DNA of 30,437 nt, taken from assembly GCA_030248135.1 (NCBI GenBank), contig JASANC010002010.1, forward strand, positions 1 to 30,437. The letters are read 5' to 3'. Positions within the stretch are counted from its first letter, which is position 1, and each line of letters begins with the position of its first letter. Under the pieces are notes generated by a model. The model did no database searches. It worked only from the letters and a program-made list of their open reading frames with translations, and had not been told where the DNA came from. The position numbers were made by a program, and so were the translations under genes. Origin of the DNA: Theristus sp. LFF4_11. Its lineage: Eukaryota; Nematoda; Chromadorea; Monhysterida; Xyalidae. Positions 20,304-29,964 of this stretch are shown here, piece by piece.

Positions 20304-21346
20304 TAGGGTTAGGGGAAAAAAAAATCCGGATTTTTTTTTTTAAATTAAAAAAAAAATTTTTTTTTTAAAAAAAAAATTTTTTTTTACAAGTTAGGTTTGT
20401 TCGAAGCGTCTCGTCGAGCTGAGTTCATCTAGACTATTTTCAGAACGATCCGGAAAACTATAAGAGCGAAAATCGTGTTTTATTGAAATTATGTCCATTT
20501 CATAGAGGGAAAGTTGCATTTTCAACAGTAAAACAGGACAATTTTCGACGTGTACTTGAATATTGAACCGTTCTTAGTTGTTCCTCTTTAGAAAATTACC
20601 AAAATTTGACTGTGTTCAAAAATTCCTGTTTGCTGTAGCTAAGTCGGCAACCCCTGTCGACCCGGTCGCCCCCCCCAAGACACTTACTTTCAGGTTCAAC
20701 CAGCTATGCTATCTGCCACATGGCGAGAGCCCACTCTTCAAATCATCGTATCGAAAACACGTACCATGATTTCGCGATCACGTTGCGGGCAACTGACAGA
20801 CGCAAGTTTAACACGTTAGTTTAGCTCAGCACGCAAGTTTTAACATGTGGCCATGTTATCGGGTATCTGAAAAACGGTCGTGTGATGTGGTATTAACCAA
20901 CATCTCCGCTCCAATTGTTTAACAATATATCGCACAACTCCATTGTAGACCTATAACATACGCCAATCAACAAAATATCATGTTCATCTCATGGCCTACC
21001 GACTGAAAAAACATGTTCTAAGTTGCAAGAAAACGATTTCTGAAACGATATTTCAATTCAGTTAAGTCATTTCAACGCTAAAAATTGACTCTAGAAGTCA
21101 TCCAAATCGAAAAACATGGAGTACGTCGGTCAAAATGACCAAATAATGACATGTACCTAAGCACACAAAGAAGTTGGGAAGAAAATTTGGTTTGAACTTT
21201 CAAAAAATTATGCCATAAATCGAATTTTCAGAGCAAAGTAGAAGAAAAATTTTTCAAATTTTTTTTTTTAAGTTTGAAAAAAAAAATCCAAATTTTTTTT
21301 TTTAAAAAAAAAACGAAAAAAAAATTTTTCAAAGCCCCTAACCCTA
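20304..21346 (-). mobile_element. hAT-like element, TAGGGTTAGGGG family, copy B
   Basis: This is a complete copy inverted relative to A and C. The ends are TAGGGTTAGGGG / CCCCTAACCCTA, with an exact 8-bp duplication GTACCGGA (20296-20303, 21347-21354) made from the satellite unit. At 1043 bp it is the least disrupted copy and a good reference for the family: it lacks the 12385-12659 insertion of copy A and the deletion of copy C near 22815. A conserved 63-codon frame (20578-20769) has no known domain. Confidence 0.9.
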
Positions 21347-21477
21347 GTACCGGATCGACCGAGTACCGGATCGACCGGTACCGGATCGACCGCCCTAGAA
21401 AATTGCCAAGTACCGGATCGACCGGTACCGGATCGACCGTACCGGATCGACCGGTACCGGATCGACCTACAGCCCTA
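21347..21477. repeat. GGTACCGGATCGACC satellite, array 4
   Basis: Seven to eight units in forward orientation, some one or two bases shorter (CCGTACCGG), are interrupted by the CCCTAGAAAATTGCCAAG spacer. The array ends in CTACAGCC, as does array 5. Confidence 0.88.
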
Positions 21478-21485
21478 AGGCGGAA

Positions 21486-21655
21486 ACACCATTTAGTTTT
21501 TCGTCCGTACGCACAAACGTCGTTCTAAATCCCGTACGCAAACTAATCGTGTCCGTAATGCATTAAGATAGCACACACGACACGATTTCTAAATCGCGTG
21601 GCCATTTTTTACGTGTCGTGTCCGTGCGTACGCACAAAAAACTAATTGCTAAACG
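21486..21655. repeat. Interspersed repeat related to 8785-8895
   Basis: It shares GTCCGTAATGCATTAAG, CACACGACACGATTTCTAAA and CGTGTCGTGTCCGTG with the segment in the minus-strand gene. CGTACGCACAAA words occur near both ends, partly inverted. It lies between two satellite arrays. Confidence 0.55.
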
Positions 21656-21674
21656 CGCCTCTAGAAAATTGCCA

Positions 21675-21777
21675 GGTACCGGATCGACCGGTACCGGATC
21701 GACCGGTACCGGATCGACCGTACCGGATCGACCGGTACCGGATCGACCGTACCGGATCGACCGGTACCGGATCGACC
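21675..21777. repeat. GGTACCGGATCGACC satellite, array 5
   Basis: Seven consecutive forward units, preceded by the CTAGAAAATTGCCA spacer and followed by CTACAGCC. Arrays 4 and 5 with their shared flanks look like segmental copies of each other. Confidence 0.9.
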
Positions 21778-21799
21778 TACAGCCGCTCTGAGGAAACCG

Positions 21800-21902
21800 C
21801 ATTTTTGGCGCAATGTTTGGAATGGAAAGTTCAACAAAAATTGTCTTTGATCTCATTTTTGGCGCAGTTTTTGGAAAGTTCAACAAAAATTGTCTTTGAT
21901 TA
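21800..21902. repeat. Two tandem copies of the GAAAGTTCAACAAAAATTGTC module
   Basis: Two copies, about 50 bases apart, of TTTTTGGCGCA...GGAAAGTTCAACAAAAAT and TGTCTTTGAT. The same module lies near one end of three hAT-like families in this window, so this is probably a remnant of such an element end. Confidence 0.6.
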
Positions 21903-22303
21903 AAAGTGAATAGTGTTTGAAAAGTGAACAATTTTGGTGTTCCAAAAGTTACGTCTTGAGAACTTGTGAAAAATATTGAGACGTGAACTTTCTAGACAGA
22001 CAGTTCTGTGCGAAATTTTAGGCTTTGCCGAAAAGTATTCGCCTGTGCAAAAACTGAAATGGCTTCATTTAATTCTGAAAGTGGAAAATTCCTTTTTGTC
22101 GACCATGACCGTTTCTGATTTCCTCCGCTCCCGCACTTCGAATTTTTTTCAATTATTTAATTTTTTGATTTGACAGAGGACGAGGTTTTCACTTTTGTCG
22201 AACCGAGGTCCGAACTCCGAACCCTAATTCCGAATTGACTAATCTCATCTCAGCCGCCAGCACAGCATTGCTTGCATGTGTGTTCGATCGAAATTTTGAC
22301 GAC

Positions 22304-25300
22304 ATGGAGCAAAAAGTAACGCCAGCATTGATGAAATATGTCGAAAATTTTGATTTTCCGTACTTGCCAGATTTCAACAATTACGAACGAATCACGAAAA
22401 TTGGCCAAGGCACCTTCGGGTATGTTGTGTTTGAGATTGACTGAATGCTTTGTTGTAGGGATGGCACGGAAAAACGGTTTTTCATAAAAAACCAGTACCG
22501 AAGGCGAAAGCAAATTTTCGAGAGGGGGGGGTGTCGTCACGTGGGGGGGGGGGGGTGCCGAAAATTTTTCAGTGGGGGGGGGGGTGTCAGTCATGGTACA
22601 GTGACACCCCCCCCAGGCGTGGGCCATGGGGGGTGCACTATTGTAGAAAATTTTCTGGGGGGTGCACATAGGGTTAGGGGCTTTGAAAAAAAATTTTTTT
22701 TTTATTTTTTTTCGTTTTTTTTTTAAATTTGGATTTTTTTTTAAACTTAAAAAAAATTTGAAAATTTTTTCTTCTACTTTGCTCTGAAAATTCGATTTAT
22801 GGCATAATTTTTTGAAATTTGGTCATTTTGACCGACGTACTCCATGTTTTTCGATTTGGATGACTTCTAGAGTCAATTTTTAGCGTTGAAATGACTTAAC
22901 TGAATTGAAATATCGTTTCAGAAATCGTTTTCTTGCAACTTAGAACATGTTTTTCAGTCGGTAGGCCATGAGATGAACATGATATCTTGTTGATTGGCGT
23001 ATGTTATAGGTCTACAATGGAGTTGTGCGATATATTGTTAAACAATTTGAGCGGAGATGTTGGTTAATACCACATCACACGACCGTTTTTCAGATACCCG
23101 ATAACATGGCCACATGTTAAAACTTGCGTGCTGAGCTAAACTAACGTGTTAAACTTGCGTCTGTCAGTTGCCCGCAACGTGATCGCGAAATCATGGTACG
23201 TGTTTTCGATACGATGATTTGAAGAGTGGGCTCTCGCCATGTGGCAGATAGCATAGCTGGTTGAACCTGAAAGTAAGTGTCTTGGGGGGGGGGGGGGGGC
23301 GACCGGGTCGACAGGGGTTGCCGACTTAGCTACAGCAAACAGGAATTTTTGAACACAGTCAAATTTTGGTAATTTTCTAAAGAGGAACCACTAAGAACGG
23401 TTCAATATTCAAGTACACGTGAAAAATTGCCCTGTTTTACTGTTGAAAATGCAACTTTCCCTCTATGAAATGGACATAATTTCAATAAAACACGATTTTC
23501 GCTCTTATAGTTTCCCGGATCGTTCTGAAAATAGTCTAGATTAACTCAGCTCGACGAGACGCTTCGAACGAACCTAACTTGTAAAAAAAAATTTTTTTTT
23601 TTTAAATTTTTTTTTTTAATTTAAAAAAAAAATCCGGATTTTTTTTCCCCTAACCCTACCGTGCACACCCCCACCCCACCCATGAGATTTTTTCGCTTAA
23701 ATTTTGAAGGAAAAACGCTAAATTTTGCTGCAAAATTTTTGAAATTACAATGAAGAATGTCAAGTTATCATACATTTAGCTTATATTATGGACTTTAAAG
23801 ACAAAAAATCATGATTTTTGAGCCAAAATTCATGATTTTTGGGTGCTCGGAGAAAATTTTTGGGGGTGTCACTGTTACTTAGGTCCATCTAGGGGGGGGG
23901 TGTCTAGCAAATTTCGAGGGGGGGGGGTGTGGATGGTCCAGTGTCAGGTTTTGGGGGGTGGGTGTCGCGTGGCCCCCCCCCCAACCCCCCCCCCACTCGG
24001 AGGTCTCGGGTGCTCTGGGGGGGGTGTTGTACCCCCCCCCCACCCCCCCTCGTCTTCGGTACTGTAAAAAACTGTTTTTTCTTGAAAAGAAACCGGTTTT
24101 TTACCCGTTCCCTTTCACGCTCAAAATGAAAAAAAGGTTTTTACCAAAAAGAAACATTGAATTTTCATTCATGGAACCAAATCCAAGTTTTCAGTCGTCT
24201 AATCCACTCAATTGTGCGGGAAAAACATCGCTTCTGATTATTGTTCACAAAATCGACAAGAACATATTTTGTCCAAATTTTCTTGCTCAATTGCGTCTTT
24301 GGCAAAATCCAGCGCACTATTCTGTACCTGGAAAACCGTATTTTCGAGAAAAAAAAACGTGTTAAAAAAACAGGTTTAAAACCGTGAAAAAACTGGTTTC
24401 TTTTCATAAAAAAATGTGAAAAATACCGTTTTTTCCATCCCTAATGTTTGTCACATTCGGCTATTTCGAGGTGACATGTGGCTTCTTTGGCTTGCTTGAT
24501 TACTTGTGGCCAGTCCAGTCGTTATGCATTGGCTTTTTTGTCTTCAGCGAAGTGTTCAAGGCGCGCAACAAAACAACCGGCAAAATTGTGGCGCTGAAGA
24601 AAATCCTGATGGACAATGAAAAAGAAGGGGTGAAGCAGAGTGAATCGTCAGCTTGTTTGTTTCTCGCACGGTTTTTTTTCAATCGGACAATTTCTCGTTT
24701 CTTTTCAGTTTCCAATTACGGCACTGCGTGAAATCAAGATGCTGCAACGGCTAAAGGACAAGAATATCACAGAACTGATCGAAATCTGCGGCTCCAGAGG
24801 TTTCATGTTTAGTTTGTTTTGTTTGACCGATTGTTTTCAGAATTGCTACTTGAGTAGCGTCTGGTAATTCTGCAAGTTTCTGAGTCTATTGATAACAGCA
24901 GAAGAAAACCAAAAGACAGTTCATCTCCGTTGTCCGACATGCCCGGCAGCCTTGTATCCTTGTTCCGAGGCCGAACCAGGAACAAGCATGCCGGTTCGTA
25001 GAACAGTCATCATCTACCGGGTGACGGTGACCCCAAAATTTGAGCTGGTCAGTCGAGCAAATCGCCCATTTTTCATGAACCGACCTTTGAAACATGAAAA
25101 CAGCAAGTTGCAAAAAAATTGCGCTTCGCGCTTGCCAACCACACATAATTTGTTATTCGAGCAAATATCACCTACCAGGTTACCCTTTTTGGCCGGCTTG
25201 GTTACCTACCAGGAACAGGCATGAAAAGTGGCTCCTCTGTCGATTGCAATGTATGTGGAAACGTTGTTGGTGGTCGCAGAACGGGAGAACTGCTCGATAA

Positions 25301-27938
25301 ATTGTACATAAAATTGCATATCAGACAGAGCTGTAACAAATTGTAAACTCGGACGGAACACGCAGTGCAGTGGTTAAAACTCTCTCATTTGCTGTGCCAC
25401 TCAACAAACGGGACATTTCAGGGCAGCCGATCAGGTTGGTTGCATTCAAGTGTCCACGTATTTCTTGCAGCCAGTTCATTCAACCGCGGCCGCAGCACAT
25501 TCTATCTGGTGTTCACATTTTGCGACCACGACCTGGCTGGCTTGCTCAGCAACAAAAGCGTCATTATCAGCTTATCCGAAGTGAAGAACATGATGAAGCA
25601 ACTATTCAGCGGTTCGTTTTAAGTGAGATAATAAATGTCTTGCTTGGTTAAAACGAAAGTGAAAGTAATTTCGTTAAAAAATGTTTCATTTCTAAAAAAA
25701 TCAGCGGTCCCAAAAGTATTCAAGAGCTTGCAAACATGAATTCTTTCAGGACATTAATTTCAAGCAAAATTGGTGGTATTTGCACGTCCATTTACAGGTC
25801 TACACAAAATCCACTCTTCCTATATTCTACACCGCGACATGAAAGCAGCGAATGTGTTGATCACGCGAAATGGAACGCTGAAGTTGGCCGATTTTGGGTT
25901 GGCCAGGCCGCTGCTCAGGAATGTTGGTCATGGACAGACGGTCAGTTCTGTTTTCTGTCTTTTTAGAGCGGGCAGTCAAATGCTGGCAGCACCGAACCCG
26001 CAAAACTCGCGATCGGAAACTACTTAGTGAACCAGAAAGTTCAAGTGAACACTTTTTTTCGGTAATTTTTTGTATGTAGTAAAATCGTTAGAGGCAGGCG
26101 ATAATGATCTCCGTGTGGCCGTCAAAAAGCTCACTGTTTGTTGGCATTGTTTTGACGATTTTGCCACTATTTCTGACCGGATTTTATTCATTTACGATTA
26201 TTTTGTTGCTGTTTTGAACATTACCAGTTTCGCGGTTGCGAATCTGTTGGTTCAATTTCGCCAGCCGCTCTACACGAATCGTGTCGTCACGCTGTGGTAT
26301 CGCCCACCGGAGCTTCTACTCGGCGACCGTAACTACGGTCCGGCGATCGATATTTGGGGCGCCGGCTGTATAATGGCCGAGATGTGGACAAGAGCACCGA
26401 TAATGCAGGGTGACACCGAGCAGAAACAGTTGATACTGATTTCGCAGCTCTGCGGCAGCATCACGCCAGAGGTTTTTTTGAAATTTATTTATAAATTTAT
26501 AAAAAATGGTTGGTTTTAAAAAATAGTGATCGTGGTGGCGCCAAGCGATTCAACAACAAAGTATGGAAAATAAGTTGTGATTAATTTTAGTTTTATTCGT
26601 TTTTTGAATTTGTGTTTCAAAGGCATAAGAAACTCATTACAAGACCTAAACAATAAGTTTAGAGCGTGCAGGGGGTGCACTGATGAGAATACCTGCACGT
26701 TGAGTGTCTGCGCCTAATTTCGAAACACTCATGATTCACTATTGTTCTATTTTGGTTGTATTTGTGTCGCGGAGAACTGTTTTTGTTTCGTAAAAGTGAG
26801 GCCCGCGAGCCAGCTGGTAAGGCCACTCCAGTCCAGGCTAGTAGTGCTGTTGCACCACTGGGCGCCACTGAAAAAAATCATATATGAGAGCAGCAACTGT
26901 TCGCACATAATGTGAAATCAGTATACGTGAAAAAAAACGAGAAGTTGAGGGGCGTGCAGAACTATTGGAAAAAATTGATCCAGGAAGACTTCAGCCCGCC
27001 CAGCCAAATATCAGCGAGCCACAAAAACAACAAAAAAAACAGTGAAAACTCGCACAACGCAGGTGTGGCCGGGCGTGGACGCACTCCCGCTGTACGGCAA
27101 ACTGGAAATGCCGACGAAATTCAAACGCTGCATCGGCGCCCGTCTCGGGCCGTACATGAAAGACCCGGAGGCGATCAAGCTCATGGAGAAACTGCTCGCG
27201 CTCGATCCAACCAAGCGACCGGACGCCGACGGCGCGTTGAATGTGAGGCTTTCTTTGGGTTGCATTGAGATTTGCGAAGACACTGTGCACTCCTCAGTGT
27301 AATCGCCAACAGTCCGGCACAGTATTCTTGATGGATGCAAAGCTAACGACAGTTTGTTTTGTGTCTGAGCGTAGTTGTGATCAGGAGGATCTGAGGACTG
27401 TATGCCAGGTTTCATAATGAGCGAGGAAAACCGGTTTTATTTTCGCTTTAACACTATTCCCAGTATTTCTAGCACCCAAACGTTTCCCAAAGCTGGACCC
27501 TCCAGTTAAACATACATCACAAACACAGTCGAAATAAAAAGAAGTTAAAAGTCGGTTCATCATTTTCGCAAGCAAAAAAAAAACAAAAATAAAATCCGGT
27601 TTTGTTAAAACGGTTATATTTCCCGTGCCAACCGCAGTTGAACAGAGCTGAGTGACACGTGCGTTGAACAGACGACTGCGCGGTCGTCGTGTGTCGATCG
27701 GGACGTGTCCAATTTATCATTGCTTTTCCAGGAGAACTTTTTCTGGACGGATCCGATGCCGTCGAACGATCTCACGGCGATGCTGCGCGCCATTTCGCAG
27801 TCGCAGTTCGAGTACACGGCCTCGCGCAACAAGCGCGCGCACGCGCAACAGGGGCAGCACGCCGCTGCGGGGGGGCATCCGCCGGCGAAACTGCCGCACA
27901 CCGCCATGCAGGGACACTTCCAGGATCGCATCTTTTGA
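22304..27938 (+). CDS. cdk9: Cyclin-dependent kinase 9 (P-TEFb catalytic subunit), eight exons
   Basis: Exons 22304-22419, 24548-24629, 24709-24799, 25471-25611, 25798-25940, 26265-26471, 27063-27242 and 27732-27938 join in phase to 388 residues (human CDK9 has 372). The product phosphorylates Ser2 of the RNA polymerase II tail, SPT5 and NELF together with cyclin T. Visible motifs are the glycine loop IGQGTFG, catalytic Lys VALKK, the PITALRE helix ([12 protein letters not shown], source of the old name), catalytic loop [19 protein letters not shown], the T-loop with its phospho-Thr context [14 protein letters not shown], the CDK9-typical [20 protein letters not shown] and CGSITPEVW, and [14 protein letters not shown]. 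The tail after FFWTDPMPS is Gln/His/Ala-rich. The ATG at 22304 is preferred by length; ATG 22331 is an alternative. Intron 1 is 2.1 kb because of nested transposons. Confidence 0.95.
22493..24064. mobile_element. G/C-run element, CAGTACCG family, nested
   Basis: The ends CAGTACCGAAG / CTTCGGTACTG are flanked by an exact 8-bp duplication TAAAAAAC (22485-22492, 24065-24072) inside the outer element. Net of its own insertion it is about 570 bp and full of G and C runs, with a non-GC core (23680-23830) shared with the copy at 18345-18500. No coding sequence. Confidence 0.85.
22669..23658 (+). mobile_element. hAT-like element, TAGGGTTAGGGG family, copy C
   Basis: Innermost of three nested elements. 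It has the same ends and body as copies A and B but lacks about 60 bp near 22815 and has a longer G run (23285-23299). The flanks GGTGCACA and CCGTGCACA share GTGCACA, a slightly imperfect target duplication. It is in the same orientation as CDK9 and is removed with intron 1 if splicing is normal. Confidence 0.85.
24800..25470. other. CDK9 intron 3, no second gene seen
   Basis: This intron (donor GTTTCA, acceptor TTTCTTGCAG) contains CTACCAGGTTACC / GGTTACCTACCAGGAACAGGC words (25171-25220) and GCAGTGCAGTGGTTAAAACTC (25362-25382). The last resembles a polymerase III A box, so a tRNA-derived SINE remnant is possible. No B box follows at the right distance. Confidence 0.35.
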
Positions 27939-28675
27939 CGCTGGAAAACGCGGTTTTTTTCGCGAGACCGTTCATGTTGCACTTTTTCGTGTATTTATGA
28001 AGCGGCATTGATGAAGCAGTGTTTGCTGACGCATAACATACGGTCACTAGATGCTGCTTCGTGAATGCTCGTCAAGATGGTGGTGTTGCACGATACGACA
28101 CGCACACACACACAGAGTCTGTCACATCAGACAAACACACAGGCACCGCATAGCGGATACGATTGATTGTGTGCGCTTTCGACTGTGCAACAGTGCCGTG
28201 TTACAAAACAGAGTACATGGACTTGTTGTCGTTTGATTGTTTGCTGATTTTTTGGACTCATTTCTTTCCACCGGTACTGTTTCCTGTGCACTGGTTATTT
28301 GATGCGGGTATCTGATATTTTGCTGCTTTTGTTTGTTGAACACAAGAAAATAAAAAATGAACGATTCTCATTTCCGCTGGGTGTTTTGCTTGGAGTCACT
28401 TTCTGAAGGAGTCGTTTCGAAATCATGCAGTATTAGTTCGCGTGAACTTTGACTGCTATTTGTCATATTTGTATATTGATATTTGTATTCAGCGCATTGA
28501 TTGGATTGGATAAAATAGCTTTCAGATGCAGCCGTCGACCAGTCAACACGTTGAATTTGCAAATAACTGTAATTTTACCTTAAATCGAACGCAGAAAAAC
28601 TGCTAATTCCTTGACACGGGTCCAAAGTCATTCTAGTTTTGTTTCCCCCAGCGCCACCGTGTCAGCTAAACACCA
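27939..28675. other. CDK9-METTL13 intergenic spacer
   Basis: It holds the 3' UTR of CDK9 and the 5' flank of the methyltransferase gene. A short CA run (28098-28114) is present. The frame on the minus strand at 28368-28562 starts from a non-ATG codon and has no splice or homology support. No other gene is visible. Confidence 0.45.
28349..28354 (+). terminator. Candidate CDK9 poly(A) signal AATAAA
   Basis: This is a canonical AATAAA 411 bases after the CDK9 stop codon and 320 bases before the next start codon. Position and strand fit 3' end formation of CDK9; no transcript evidence is available. Confidence 0.5.
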
Positions 28676-29964
28676 ATGTCGTTACGCGGTTTACTGCCAC
28701 AGTCGAGTGAACAGTTTGCGGATCAAAGATATTGGCAGTCGTTCTACTCCAAAAAAGCGGCCGCTTCGTTTGAATGGTTTGGCTTCATTTTTGTAATAAC
28801 AAAGCTGATTGGATGCATTTTTCGATTGGTTCACGCGAATTAAAATGGCCAATCAGTGGCATTTGCATTTGATCAGTGGTTTTTTCTTACCGAACAACTT
28901 TCAAATGCAGGTACGGTACATGGGAGCTGGTCGCAGAGTCGTTAGAGCCGTTCCTACGGGCGTCCGATAAAATTCTTGAGGTGGCTTATCTTTGGTGCGA
29001 TCGTGTCGAGTCCCAATGCAGTAGATACCGAAATCCGTTGGCCCAGAATTTTGGCGTTCGAGTGTCAGAATCCGCGCAGGAACAACGATTCTACCGTATG
29101 CGGTCTCGAGGCAATCTTGGCTGATTGTCCCTGATCGTCAAGGGAATTCATATAAAACAATAATTCAGATTGATTTTCTGTGGGATTTCTTCTTAGCTTC
29201 TGTGAGGCTCCGCCGCTCTCCCCTGACAATCAGTAAACTAATCGTGTCGAGACCCATGGCGGTGGATACCGTAGTCCGTCAATGCATTTTATGCCTTTGC
29301 AGTGTGCGTTTTCCAGGTCGGCTGCGGCACATCGGCATTCGCAGAAGAACTACACGACAACGGCTACCGTAACGTGACGGCGATTGATACGGCGCCCGAG
29401 GCGGTCGCTTTGCAGAAAAAAAGGAACGCCGAAAAGCGCCCAGCGCTGACGTTCCTGGTCGAAGATGCACTGAAGGTTGTGCGGGAAGTTGTTGCGGTTG
29501 GCTTTCCGTGAAGATGATTTTTGTCTGAAAATAGCGGTACAGTGCTTTCACCGTGTGTTGCGGCGACTCAAGACCAGCACAACGCAGAGTCTTTCCTGCA
29601 CGGACAGCGTCACGTGATCGCCAACCAATCATCAGCTGCTTGCATATGATCTCGAAGTGGACGATAATTTCAGAGCAGTTTCGACGACGACGAGTTCAGT
29701 GTGATTTTGGACAAAGGTACGCTAGACGCACTGTGCCCGCCGGAAGCGGAAACGGACGCGGATGTGTTGGAGCGTCTGGAGCAACTGTTCGTTGAAGTCG
29801 ACCGGCTGCTGATGCCGTTGGGGCGATACATCACGATCACGATCGCACAGCGACATCTGCTGGTGCTCTGGCTGAAGCACTTTGTGCGGCGGTCGGTTTC
29901 GAATGCGCTGCGCTGATTGGTCGATTGGCGGAAGTGCTCTTAATTCCGCATAAAGGCAACAACA
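28676..29964 (+). CDS. METTL13: METTL13-like eEF1A lysine methyltransferase, N-terminal part
   Basis: Exons 28676-28776, 28911-28980, 29317-29475 and 29674-29862 join in phase from ATG (context CACCAATG). METTL13 is a cytosolic SAM-dependent enzyme whose N-terminal domain methylates Lys55 of eEF1A. The start reads LLPQSSEQFADQRYW, then FEW|YGTWELV across the first junction. The SAM motif I ILEVGCGTSAF spans exons 2-3, GYRNVTAIDTAP gives the acidic ribose-binding Asp, and VILDKGTLDAL is the family signature, followed by GRYITITIAQRHLL. Family resemblance continues as LKHFVRR to about 29890, then in another frame (VGFECAALI...VLLIPHK) to about 29964: either an intron missed here, a one-base error, or a frameshift. 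The C-terminal domain is not in the window. Confidence 0.85.
28996..29283. repeat. Paired 44-bp repeat in METTL13 intron 2
   Basis: ATCGTGTCGAG, CCCAATGCAGTAGATACC and GAAATCCGTTGGC near 28998-29041 recur as ATCGTGTCGAG, CCCATGGCGGTGGATACC and GTAGTCCGTCAATGC at 29240-29284. ATCGTGTCGAGACC also occurs alone at 9779. It looks like a dispersed repeat family. Confidence 0.55.

Larger units (their letters stand above)
22456..24443. mobile_element. Outer hAT-like element in CDK9 intron 1
   Basis: The ends TAGGGATGG / CCATCCCTA and the GAAAAGAAACCGG / AAACTGGTTTCTTTTC subterminal words match the element at 16725-17122. Removing the insertion inside it leaves about 408 bp, the same length as that relative (398 bp). 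A clean target duplication is not visible (CTTTGTTG against ATGTTTGT), which suggests an older insertion. It lies between CDK9 exons 1 and 2. Confidence 0.8.

Noticed and set aside
18613..21777. CRISPR-like array
   Set aside because: The repeats are directly abutted 15-mers without unique spacers of even length, in a eukaryotic gene context.
27614..27982. Minus-strand open frames over the last CDK9 exon
   Set aside because: They are antisense shadows of a GC-rich coding exon; the plus-strand frame matches the CDK9 C-terminus.
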